Shown in pieces: positions 1 through 7,317 of a DNA stretch of 64,000 bases (position 1 is the first letter of the stretch; the number at the start of each line of letters is the position of its first letter). This DNA comes from Nibribacter roseus (lineage in GTDB: Bacteria > Bacteroidota > Bacteroidia > Cytophagales > Hymenobacteraceae): NCBI RefSeq assembly GCF_042662225.1, contig NZ_JBHSYQ010000003.1, positions 124,001 through 188,000 on the forward strand, written 5' to 3'. The notes beneath the pieces are model-generated. The model worked only from the letters and a program-made list of their open reading frames with translations. It made no database searches and was not told the origin of the DNA. The position numbers and the translations under genes are program-made.

Positions 1-1935
1 GACCAGCTGAGTGTGCTGCGCGCGCGCCTCTTTGACTTTTTCATTGCCGACTGGGACCGCCATGATGACCAATGGCGCTGGGCTGAGTTCAAGAAAAAAG
101 GCAAAGGGAAAATTTACAAACCCATCCCTCGAGACCGTGACCAGGCATTTTTTGTAAACCAAGGAGTTGTCCCAAACATTGCCAGCCGCCGCTGGATTCT
201 GCCCAAGGTACAGGGGTTTGACGAGAGCCTGAGAGACATAAAAGGCTTCAACTTTAATGCCCGCCACTTTGACCGTACTTTTTTAACTGGCCTTGAACGT
301 TGGCAATGGCTGGCTATGGCAGATTCTTTGGAGCGTGAGCTAACTGACGAGGCTATTGAAGCAGCCGTAAAACAATTACCTCCCCCAATTTATCAACAGT
401 CAGGGGAGTGGCTAACTAAAACGTTAAAAGCTCGCCGTGCCACTATCAAGCGTGACGCAGAGGAATATTATGAGTTTTTGGCTCATAAAGTAAACGTGGT
501 AGGCACTGACCAAAACGATTATTTCACCATTGAACGCAGCGGCGATGGCTCTACATTGGTGCGCATGTACAAAGACGAAGATGAAACTGACACTCCGCTG
601 TACCAGCGCCGGTTCTACCCAGATGAAACCCGAGAAATTAGATTGTACAGTCTGGGAGGCAATGACAAAATCGTAGTCACAGGTACTGCGCCAGAAGCAA
701 GCCGACTACGCATCATTGGCGGAGACGGAGAAGACATCATCACCGACAGTTCCTCGGTAGAGGGCTTGCGCCGGCTTACCTATGTTTATGATACTTCTCA
801 GGGCAACAAACTAAATCTAGGTTCTGAGGCACGCAACCTTACCAGCAAGCGCCCTCCTACCTATGACCGCCTCGGTTATAAATACAACTATCTAGGCCCA
901 CTAGCCTCATTTGAATATAACCGCGACGACGGCTTCTTATTAGGAGCTGGGGCGCTGCTGAAAACGCAAGGCTTTCAAAAAGAGCCTTATGCCATGATGC
1001 AACGGCTTGTGGGAAGCTACGCCTTTAACACCCAATCTTTTTTGATTGATTATGCCGCACATTTTCCGCAACTGCGGCTAGGCCTAGACCTAAAGCTTAA
1101 CGTAAACTGGAAAAGCCCCGGCTTCTCTGAAAACTTCTTTGGGCTGGGCAATGAAACGCCTTATAACCCTGACATAGAAATTGAATACTACCGCTACCGG
1201 TCTGCCCAGTTTTACGCCAATGTGCTAGTGGGCCGTAAACTCAGCGAGTATGAAACCATTTTTGTGGGGCCAGCCTATCAAATGGTGAATGTTGAGCGCA
1301 CCCCTGGCCGTTTTCTGCCCGTACAGCCCAACGAAAACTCACAGCTAGCAGGTTATTATGAGCGCCATAACTACGCCGGTGCCAGAATTGAATACGTATT
1401 AGACTCGCGTGACATACCTAATCTTCCGGCCAAAGGGGTTTACTGGAAAGTTGCCGCCGATCTGCTTGATGGCACCAACCAAAGTTCCAACAACGTGGCC
1501 ATGGTTCATTCGCAGTTCGCCATTTATAGAACGCTTAGAGTTCCGCTCAAGCTCACGCTGGCTACCCGCTTTGGCGGCGGCCACACATTTGGCGACAACT
1601 ACGAGTTCTTTCAAGCCCAGGTGCTGGATGGCCCAACTACGCTGCGGGGGTACCGCCGCAACCGTTTCAGCGGGCAAAGCAGCCTCTACAATAACACTGA
1701 GGCCCGGCTACGGTTGTTCAGCTTCACCACGTATCTGTTCCCAGCCTCAGTGGGCGTATTTGGTTTTCATGACATAGGCCGCGTTTGGGTAGAGAATGAA
1801 ACCTCTAACAAGTGGCACAGGGGCTACGGCGGCGGCGTTTGGTTGGCCCCGCTGAACCAAATCGTTATTTCGGCAGGCTTTGCCACCTCTTCAGAAGAAA
1901 ACCTGATTCTGGTTCGGGCAGGGTTCCTGTTCTAA
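1..1935 (+). CDS. BamA/TamA-like outer-membrane protein, C-terminal part (5' truncated by window)
   Basis: The reading frame is open from base 1, so the true start lies outside the window; the GTG at 13 is only the first internal start codon. The visible part opens with a W-D-R-H-D-D-Q-W-R-W block and R-D-R-D-Q-A-F, as seen in Bacteroidota proteins that join a calcineurin-like phosphoesterase to an outer-membrane barrel. The phosphoesterase part is not in view, so its presence is inference. The last 350 residues alternate short aromatic strands and turns, include the T-L-R-G-Y-R-x-N-R-F motif typical of Omp85/BamA barrels, and end in a phenylalanine. It probably sits in the outer membrane. 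A strong terminator follows at once. Confidence 0.75.
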   Translation, partial: DQLSVLRARLFDFFIADWDRHDDQWRWAEFKKKGKGKIYKPIPRDRDQAFFVNQGVVPNIASRRWILPKVQGFDESLRDIKGFNFNARHFDRTFLTGLERWQWLAMADSLERELTDEAIEAAVKQLPPPIYQQSGEWLTKTLKARRATIKRDAEEYYEFLAHKVNVVGTDQNDYFTIERSGDGSTLVRMYKDEDETDTPLYQRRFYPDETREIRLYSLGGNDKIVVTGTAPEASRLRIIGGDGEDIITDSSSVEGLRRLTYVYDTSQGNKLNLGSEARNLTSKRPPTYDRLGYKYNYLGPLASFEYNRDDGFLLGAGALLKTQGFQKEPYAMMQRLVGSYAFNTQSFLIDYAAHFPQLRLGLDLKLNVNWKSPGFSENFFGLGNETPYNPDIEIEYYRYRSAQFYANVLVGRKLSEYETIFVGPAYQMVNVERTPGRFLPVQPNENSQLAGYYERHNYAGARIEYVLDSRDIPNLPAKGVYWKVAADLLDGTNQSSNNVAMVHSQFAIYRTLRVPLKLTLATRFGGGHTFGDNYEFFQAQVLDGPTTLRGYRRNRFSGQSSLYNNTEARLRLFSFTTYLFPASVGVFGFHDIGRVWVENETSNKWHRGYGGGVWLAPLNQIVISAGFATSSEENLILVRAGFLF

Positions 1936-1949
1936 ATTCTGCTAAACCT

Positions 1950-1993
1950 ATAAACAGAAAGGGCTAGCCAAATGGCTAGCCCTTTCTGTTTAT
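1950..1993 (+). terminator. Intrinsic terminator after the BamA-like gene
   Basis: A perfect 20-bp stem with a 4-base loop (AAAT) begins 15 bases after the stop codon. Its right arm ends in CTTTCTGTTTAT. The stem is symmetric, so it could also stop transcription from the convergent gene at 2069. Confidence 0.85.
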
Positions 1994-2023
1994 TACCTGT
2001 TTTTCTAAAAACAGCTCCAAAAC
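1988..2023. repeat. P36 palindrome copy 1
   Basis: A 36-bp core with a good inner stem (CTGTTTTT / AAAAACAG) but a poorly paired outer left arm. Its first bases are also the end of the preceding terminator arm. It lies in a convergent gap. Confidence 0.6.
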
Positions 2024-2068
2024 GCCACTTCAAAAAAATCTAAGTTTTAGATCTTAGATCTAAAGAAT

Positions 2069-2329
2069 CTAGTTCAAAAAGATAGAAAACAGCTCAAAAC
2101 GGTTAGAAGAGAAGCTCCAATGAGATGGGGACGGGTGAATTTCATCACCGGTTTCATCCACAATGGTCACAGCCATGCCTTCCTCCTGGTTTAGAGGTTC
2201 TGTAAAATGTTTTACGGTATATACATGCCCTTCTTCAATCCATTCTTCTGGCTCAAAGCTAGGCAAGGTGGCGTCAATGCACTTGGCATAGACCATCATA
2301 TAGCTGGGTGGATAGATCAAGTTTACCAT
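2069..2329 (-). CDS. Hypothetical protein, about 86 aa
   Basis: I do not recognise this protein. It is soluble and acidic, with an E-E-W-I-E-E-G-H-V-Y-x-V-K-H-F stretch and a C-terminal H-W-S-F-S-S-N-R-F-E segment, and it reads like a real folded small protein. The frame continues upstream to a GTG at 2530, but that extension is basic and unlike coding sequence. I therefore prefer the ATG at 2329; the ATGs at 2299 or 2296 are also possible. It converges with the BamA-like gene. Confidence 0.5.
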   Translation of the reverse strand: MVNLIYPPSYMMVYAKCIDATLPSFEPEEWIEEGHVYTVKHFTEPLNQEEGMAVTIVDETGDEIHPSPSHWSFSSNRFELFSIFLN

Positions 2330-2587
2330 GTCTTCTAAACTATAAACAGGTGAGAAAAATTCCGGTGACGTAATGTCTCCTTTTCTAACAGAGCAAAGAC
2401 CTGGCCAGGTTTGTTTCCTTGTTTTGCATTGAAAAGGTAAGACTATAATACGTAAAGAATTCGGATAAACAAGAGCCTTCTGGTAAAATAAAGGTTTTCT
2501 ACGTACCCTCTTGCTCAGGCACTCGTACACATAGATGCCGGTTTTGCCGGCCTTAGTATTGATTTATCACTTAAACCAATTCACATC

Positions 2588-2833
2588 ATGGAAAAGGACA
2601 ATAAGTATAACGAGAAAGAAAAATTACCAAACGGCACCCAAGCAGCCGATGATCTGAAACAAACGTCACAAGAGCCCGGAGCCAACGCCAAAGGCAATGC
2701 CAGTGCACAGCAAGGCGGCCAGCAGCCCGGCAACAGCCAGGGAGGACAAGGCGGCAAGTCTACCGACGGTGCAAAAAATTCACGCCACGACACCGGCGAT
2801 GAATTGAGCGTATTTGGCCGTTTAGACAGCTAA
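2588..2833 (+). CDS. Small hydrophilic glycine/glutamine-rich protein
   Basis: This 81-residue protein has no signal peptide or membrane segment. It is almost entirely polar: a lysine/glutamate-rich start, then a low-complexity middle rich in Gln, Gly, Asn and Ala, so it is probably disordered. The MBL-fold gene begins 12 bases after its stop, which suggests co-transcription. The function is unknown. Small hydrophilic proteins of this composition are often stress-related, but nothing here proves it. Confidence 0.55.
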   Translation: MEKDNKYNEKEKLPNGTQAADDLKQTSQEPGANAKGNASAQQGGQQPGNSQGGQGGKSTDGAKNSRHDTGDELSVFGRLDS

Positions 2834-2845
2834 GTTCTGAAACCT

Positions 2846-3940
2846 ATGCGAGACCATGTAACCGACGTGCTGCGGCAAAAGCAGCACTCCTGCTTTACCG
2901 TGGCACCAGGTGTCATGGGTATGGAGATTGTGTTTGTCAACCTGTTCTTTGTTGAAAACCCAGATAAATCTTGGGTACTCATAGATGCTGGCCTCTACGG
3001 CTCTGCCGATAGAATAAGAAGAGCCGCTGAAGAACGGTTTGGCAAAGACAATCCACCCAAGGCTATTATCCTCACGCACGGACATTTTGACCATGTGGGT
3101 GCCCTGCAAACGCTAGCCGATTACTGGCAGGCACCAGTTTACGCGCACCCACTGGAGCTACCTTACTTGACAGGTGTCTCCAGCTACCCTCCACCTGACT
3201 CAAGTGTAGGAGGCGGTGCTATGGCTTATCTGTCGTTCATGTACCCTAAGAAACCCATTAAGTTTAGGGGCAGGTTAGAGGTGCTTCCGTCTGATGGTTC
3301 AGTGCCTTTTATGCCTGAGTGGAAATGGATTGAAACGCCCGGACACTCACCAGGGCATGTGTCTCTTTACAGGCAGCATGACCGTGTATTGATTGTGGGG
3401 GATGCTTTTACCACCCGTAAACAAGAATCGGCGATGGCAGTATTGACGCAGAAGCAAGAAATCTGCGGCCCTCCTGCCTATTTTACCCCAGACTGGAACG
3501 CCTCAAGGCAGTCAGTGCAGATATTGGCATCTTTAGAACCAGAAGTTGCCGCTACTGGCCACGGCTTACCCATGAGTGGTGAAAAACTGAGGCAAGGGCT
3601 GGAAGAACTATCTAGGTTATTTGACCAGTTAGCCATTCCGAACAAAGGCCGGTATGTAAAGCAGCCCGCCATTACTAACAGAACCGGGGTAGTATCATTG
3701 CCACCTCGGGTTAATAATACCGTACCTAAAATTTTGGCCGCTGCCGGATTGGCCGCCATTGCAGGTTTTGCCACGTACTCGTTCTTTACACGAAGAAACG
3801 GCGGCACCAACAGTCGTATAAAAAGAACCTGGCCCGGCAAAGTAAAATCCACGAACCGCTATTTAGCCAGTGTTCCGTCGGTTGAACAGACACCTGTTAG
3901 CGCCCATAATCCAAACGCTACTACTAACAATTATCCTTGA
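2846..3940 (+). CDS. MBL-fold metallo-hydrolase with C-terminal membrane segment
   Basis: This 364-residue protein carries the metallo-beta-lactamase metal motif H-G-H-F-D-H at residues 78-83, a second histidine in E-T-P-G-H-S-P-G-H, an aspartate in V-G-D-A-F, and a later G-H-G-L-P histidine. These form the usual two-metal site of glyoxalase II-like hydrolases. The substrate cannot be read from the sequence. Unusually, after the catalytic domain there is a hydrophobic stretch at about residues 293-315 followed by a basic, Ser/Thr/Asn-rich tail, so the enzyme may be tail-anchored. It is probably co-transcribed with the small hydrophilic protein upstream. Confidence 0.8.
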   Translation: MRDHVTDVLRQKQHSCFTVAPGVMGMEIVFVNLFFVENPDKSWVLIDAGLYGSADRIRRAAEERFGKDNPPKAIILTHGHFDHVGALQTLADYWQAPVYAHPLELPYLTGVSSYPPPDSSVGGGAMAYLSFMYPKKPIKFRGRLEVLPSDGSVPFMPEWKWIETPGHSPGHVSLYRQHDRVLIVGDAFTTRKQESAMAVLTQKQEICGPPAYFTPDWNASRQSVQILASLEPEVAATGHGLPMSGEKLRQGLEELSRLFDQLAIPNKGRYVKQPAITNRTGVVSLPPRVNNTVPKILAAAGLAAIAGFATYSFFTRRNGGTNSRIKRTWPGKVKSTNRYLASVPSVEQTPVSAHNPNATTNNYP

Positions 3941-3957
3941 TAGAAAGTTGAGATTAT

Positions 3958-3997
3958 ACACAAAGAAGGCGAGCCTGCGGGCTCGCCTTCTTTGTGT
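3958..3997 (+). terminator. Intrinsic terminator after the MBL-fold gene
   Basis: A perfect 18-bp stem with loop TGCG, starting 17 bases after the stop codon and with a T-rich right arm. It is probably bidirectional, because the next gene converges on it. Confidence 0.9.
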
Positions 3998-4064
3998 AAA
4001 GTGGTGGTGTTCTAATAGATTGTGCTTTTGCTCTATCAAAATTAACCTTTAGGCACCGCTACCT

Positions 4065-4100
4065 GTTTTAGGTCTACTTTTCAAAAAACAGGGCTAAAAC
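4065..4100. repeat. P36 palindrome copy 2
   Basis: The 36-bp core pairs GTTTTAG with CTAAAAC at its ends (A-T at core positions 6/31). It lies in a convergent gap. Confidence 0.75.
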
Positions 4101-4143
4101 GGCATTCCTTAAAATTCCCACACCTTTACTTTTTCTAAATAAT

Positions 4144-4179
4144 AAAGAGCCTGTGCAGGAGATTCTGCCAAGGCTCTTT
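4144..4179 (-). terminator. Terminator for the PRC-barrel gene
   Basis: A 9-bp outer stem (AAAGAGCCT / AGGCTCTTT) with an inner GCAG/CTGC pairing, just downstream of the minus-strand stop at 4198. On the minus strand it is followed by A/T-rich sequence. Confidence 0.6.
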
Positions 4180-4197
4180 TAAATGGGTCTCACTTAG

Positions 4198-4821
4198 TTA
4201 TAACCCAATGGCTTTCCGCTTCAGCGCAGTAAACTCATCGGGGGTAATGGTGCCTTCATCCAGCATCTGACGCAAGCGCTCAATGGTGGCAATGTCTTCC
4301 TGAATAGGCGAACTACTCACTTTTGGCTGGCGGTTGCGGTAAAAACGATCCTCATCGAAATGTTCCCGGTTATAGAACTCTTCTGTAGGGGCTGTATGGC
4401 CTCCAGATGGCGCGCTATAGGTATCAGTGGGGTTAGTGAGCACATGCATGATACGGTACTCCATCTCGTCACTTATAGGTCCGCCTTTGTAGAACGGGAA
4501 CCGAGCCAGCGATTCTTGACTGATGTCTGCTAAAAAAACCTGATCACTTTCATCGTCTAAGTGGGCTGCGCCAATGGGCACAACTGTATGCCGGGTGTCT
4601 ACGTCTGGCAGAAGCAAGTGCTTGTCTACGTCAATGTCAAGATAACGCACTTTCATAACCGACCGGTCTACAATCAGATCGTCTACCACGCCAATCCGCT
4701 GGCCATCGGCACCAATCACTTCCCATCCTCTTATATCTAGGTCGTTATTAGCTACTTTAAAATCTGTTAGGTCATGCAGGGCGGCCAACCGTCCTGAGCC
4801 ATTGTTATGTGAAGTTGTCAT
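4198..4821 (-). CDS. PRC-barrel domain protein with C-terminal SHOCT motif
   Basis: The N-terminal 110 residues look like a PRC-barrel domain, with the W-E-V-I-G-x-D-G-Q-R-I-G-x-V-D-D-L-x-V-D pattern followed by beta strands. The last 35 residues are a SHOCT motif (short C-terminal helix pair: I-E-R-L-R-Q-M-L-D-E-G-T-I-T-P-D-E-F). The middle is a variable linker. PRC barrels are small beta domains that bind other proteins or RNA; SHOCT often accompanies oligomerisation. The gene is 24 bases downstream of a small membrane-protein gene and both share an AAACTATG start context, so they probably form an operon. The cellular role is unknown. Confidence 0.75.
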   Translation of the reverse strand: MTTSHNNGSGRLAALHDLTDFKVANNDLDIRGWEVIGADGQRIGVVDDLIVDRSVMKVRYLDIDVDKHLLLPDVDTRHTVVPIGAAHLDDESDQVFLADISQESLARFPFYKGGPISDEMEYRIMHVLTNPTDTYSAPSGGHTAPTEEFYNREHFDEDRFYRNRQPKVSSSPIQEDIATIERLRQMLDEGTITPDEFTALKRKAIGL

Positions 4822-4845
4822 AGTTTTATCTTCTTAGTAGGTAAA

Positions 4846-5040
4846 TCAGGTGGTATAATAATTGGGGGAAACGGGCATAACCCAACCAGTGGCTGGTACG
4901 TCAGTTGTCTCCGGACTGTTTGTTTGCGGTTCTAAAAGGTAGCGGTACAGCAACCAGCCTACTACGGCCAGTATGAGCAGCACTATAATCCAGCTCCAGC
5001 CGCTAGAGCGCTTTTTTGGTTCAATGTTAATTTCTGCCAT
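4846..5040 (-). CDS. Small single-pass membrane protein
   Basis: From the ATG at 5040 this is a 64-residue protein with a short basic N-terminus (K-K-R-S-S), one strong transmembrane helix (about residues 14-34, rich in Ile, Leu and Val) and a polar Thr/Pro-rich tail. The frame extends 14 codons further upstream, but the 5040 start has the same AAACTATG context as the next gene and gives a more typical protein. It is the first gene of a likely two-gene operon with the PRC-barrel protein. Function unknown. Confidence 0.6.
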   Translation of the reverse strand: MAEINIEPKKRSSGWSWIIVLLILAVVGWLLYRYLLEPQTNSPETTDVPATGWVMPVSPNYYTT

Positions 5041-5229
5041 AGTTTTATTTGTATTAGCCGGACTACACAAAGCCCTAAACATGGTACGAAGCTTTCTTTT
5101 AGATGTTTATGAAGCTTTGGTTGGCAGATTTATAGATGGGCGCTATCGAAAGAGAAAGACTACACCACACGAGACAGTGTTTCTTCAGGTGCAGAAATAA
5201 CCAGCATAGAAGTAAAACGCAAAGAACCT

Positions 5230-5265
5230 GTTTTGGAGCTGTTTTTGAAAAACGAGCCCCAAAAC
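5230..5265. repeat. P36 palindrome copy 3
   Basis: The core has a G-C pair at positions 6/31 where most copies have A-T. Pairing continues five more bases outwards on each side (5225-5270, AACCT / AGGTT). It lies between two minus-strand genes. Confidence 0.85.
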
Positions 5266-5309
5266 AGGTTCAGTAAATGTGTTCTGGTTTAGAACAGGAG
5301 TAGTTGCCC

Positions 5310-6317
5310 CTACTTCTCTTGCTCCGGTATTTGTGGAAACTCAATAAACTCTCCTTGGGGAGTGAACAGCATACTAAGGGGTTCCTGCGGGTTTTGCAAT
5401 ATCTGTTCTTGTGAAATACCCCAGTTAGCCCATGCCATAGACAATAATTTGGCATAAGAGCTGTTCTGCCATGGGTTGAAGATCACATTGGTAACATCAT
5501 CAATAAGACTGTCCATGACCACGTATTCGTCTTGCGGCTTGACTGTACGCAGCAGATAATCCGGAATAACGTTGAGCAAATAACCGGCATAGAAAACCCG
5601 TGCACTGAATTCAGCGGCTTGTATGGGTTGCAGCTGCCGGGGCTCTACCTCAGTCCAGACACGGCGCATGGCTTGCTTGATCATGCCGTTGTCCAAGAGG
5701 CAGCAAATGATCAGGGTGTTGTCCATCCGCAGGCTGAACATCATGGTAGACAACTCGTCTCGGTACTCAAACCGCTCAGGCTCTGCCGAGGCATCTACGT
5801 CTACCACAAAAATAGAGCTCGGAATAAAATCAGGGAACACCATAGGCACCCGCAGAGACTGCAGCACCTTGAAAAAGGCTTGGAACTTGAGCAGCATCTT
5901 AGGTTGCTCACTAACGGCATACTCTGGCTTTATTAGCGGGTCCTGCTCCCGAATCAATTCGGTGATGAGCGTGCCGTAGAACATTTTACCCATCCACTGG
6001 AAAAGCAGCTTTTCATCTAAAGCCCGCAAGCCCGCCACTCCTTTCTTCTGGGCCTCCTGCACTTGCTCTTCTAAAGGCTGCAGGTATTGCTCTTGGCAGC
6101 GGCGGCAACAGGGTATCTTCAGGTCTTTAAACTGCACCACACTCTGGTCCAGCAGCCGCAGGGCTTTTTCGGCAAATGCGTATTCCTCCATGAGCCACTC
6201 CGGAAACACCGTCACTTCCTGGTCTTCGGTAATGTTGGTGCCGCACAAAAAACAAATTTGCCGGCCAAAGCGCATGTGCTCAAAAGGATCAAACAGCGTG
6301 AGGTGTTGGGGTAGCAT
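5310..6317 (-). CDS. Hypothetical protein with zinc-ribbon-like cysteines
   Basis: This 335-residue cytoplasmic protein is not recognised. Near the N-terminus it has C-F-L-C-G and, about 50 residues later, C-C-R-R-C. This paired CxxC spacing resembles the zinc knuckle of HNH-type or recombination-associated proteins, but no H-N-H catalytic motif follows. The rest is mostly alpha-helical with a leucine- and glutamine-rich middle and no membrane segments. A good TAnnTTTG promoter lies 41-48 bases upstream of the start codon. Confidence 0.65.
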   Translation of the reverse strand: MLPQHLTLFDPFEHMRFGRQICFLCGTNITEDQEVTVFPEWLMEEYAFAEKALRLLDQSVVQFKDLKIPCCRRCQEQYLQPLEEQVQEAQKKGVAGLRALDEKLLFQWMGKMFYGTLITELIREQDPLIKPEYAVSEQPKMLLKFQAFFKVLQSLRVPMVFPDFIPSSIFVVDVDASAEPERFEYRDELSTMMFSLRMDNTLIICCLLDNGMIKQAMRRVWTEVEPRQLQPIQAAEFSARVFYAGYLLNVIPDYLLRTVKPQDEYVVMDSLIDDVTNVIFNPWQNSSYAKLLSMAWANWGISQEQILQNPQEPLSMLFTPQGEFIEFPQIPEQEK

Positions 6318-6357
6318 AAGTATTTTGGGTTAAGCGGAGAAATACAGAAATAAAGCG

Positions 6358-6365
6358 CAAAGATA
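6358..6365 (-). promoter_or_regulatory. Bacteroidota -7 promoter element
   Basis: On the minus strand this reads TATCTTTG, an exact match to TAnnTTTG. It predicts a leader of roughly 35 bases for the gene starting at 6317. No clear -33 TTTG was found. Confidence 0.45.
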
Positions 6366-6470
6366 CATCTCAAACTTGAGCCCTATACCGCTTTTTCGTT
6401 TCCTGCGTTATACCGCTATTAAATTAGGCACAGTACTTGCCTCTGCCTTCTAAACTAAATTATCACACCT

Positions 6471-7175
6471 ATGAAAACTCTTTTATCTTTTGTCGCCGCC
6501 TCAATATTCTCTTTAGCTACCGTTACTGCTTTTGCGCAGCAAGCTCCACTGCCACCTTTGGTTTCTGTCAGCGGACAGGGTGAAGTAAAAGTAGTGCCAG
6601 ACCAAGTTACATTTATAGTTGGGGTAGAAGTACGGGAGAGAACCTTGGAAGAAGCCAGAAAAATAGCAGACCAGCGCACTTCTGCCCTCTTGAGCGCGCT
6701 TAAAAAAAGCGGCATTGATGAAAAAAATATACAAACGGCTTACGTTTCTTTTCAGCCTATTTACAATGGTGAGTATGGCCAGACAACACCCCAGTTTTAC
6801 ATGGCTACCCGCACCATTTCGGTGGTATTGAATAAAATTGACCGCTATGATGAAGTAATGGCAAACCTTTATAAGGCGGGAGCCAATCGGGTAGATGGCG
6901 TTAGCTACCAAAGCTCACAGCTCAGCAAGCATCAGGAAGAAGCCCGTAAAAAGGCAGTGCAGAACGCCAGGCAGAAAGCACAGACGTTAGCCTCTGAGGC
7001 CGGCGCCAAAGTTGGCCGGGTGTACAACATCACCGAAGGTGGCACCAACAGCCCTAGCCCTGTCATGATGAAAATGGCCCGTGAATCTATGGCCATGGGT
7101 GCCGGAGAACCTACTTTAGCTGCCGGACAGATAGTTGTTTCGGCACATGTAGAGGTAAGTTTTGTTCTTGAATAA
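6471..7175 (+). CDS. SIMPL domain (DUF541) periplasmic protein
   Basis: A clear signal peptide (cleavage after A-F-A, about residue 22) is followed by a SIMPL/DUF541 domain that fills the protein: V-S-G-Q-G-E-V-K-V-V-P-D-Q near the start, repeated R-x-L-E-E-A-R-K heptads, and an alpha-beta pattern ending in V-V-S-A-H-V-E-V-S-F. The length of 234 residues is normal for the family. Family members (for example BP26 of Brucella) are periplasmic or outer-membrane proteins linked to oxidative stress, with no known enzyme activity. RNase D follows on the same strand after a gap holding a P36 palindrome. Confidence 0.85.
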   Translation: MKTLLSFVAASIFSLATVTAFAQQAPLPPLVSVSGQGEVKVVPDQVTFIVGVEVRERTLEEARKIADQRTSALLSALKKSGIDEKNIQTAYVSFQPIYNGEYGQTTPQFYMATRTISVVLNKIDRYDEVMANLYKAGANRVDGVSYQSSQLSKHQEEARKKAVQNARQKAQTLASEAGAKVGRVYNITEGGTNSPSPVMMKMARESMAMGAGEPTLAAGQIVVSAHVEVSFVLE

Positions 7176-7220
7176 AGGTTAATCGCCTCTTACAACGGCT
7201 CCAACAGATAAAGTTTTTCC

Positions 7221-7256
7221 GTTTTCGGCCTCTTTTTCAGAAAACAGGCTGAAAAC
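7221..7256. repeat. P36 palindrome copy 4
   Basis: The core has a C-G pair at positions 6/31, and pairing continues outwards (TTTCC / GGAAA, 7216-7261). It lies between two plus-strand genes. Confidence 0.85.
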
Positions 7257-7305
7257 GGAAACTCTTACCCGCAGTTCACCGTCAAGCAAATTCCTATTTT
7301 TTAGG

Positions 7306-7313
7306 TACATTTG
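7306..7313 (+). promoter_or_regulatory. -7 promoter element four bases before the rnd start
   Basis: TACATTTG matches TAnnTTTG exactly and ends four bases before the ATG at 7318. If used, transcription would begin at or next to the start codon, giving a leaderless mRNA. No -33 TTG is obvious. Confidence 0.4.
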
Positions 7314-7317
7314 ATTT

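Noticed and set aside
2330..2530. N-terminal extension of the 2069 gene to a GTG at 2530
   Set aside because: The extra 67 residues are basic, cysteine-containing and unlike the well-behaved C-terminal part; an ATG start at 2329 or slightly later is more likely.
5081..5200. A 39-codon plus-strand frame (M-V-R-S-F-L-L-D-V-Y-E-A-L) between two minus-strand genes
   Set aside because: Short, no ribosome site or promoter match seen, no recognisable domain. It cannot be excluded but is not supported.
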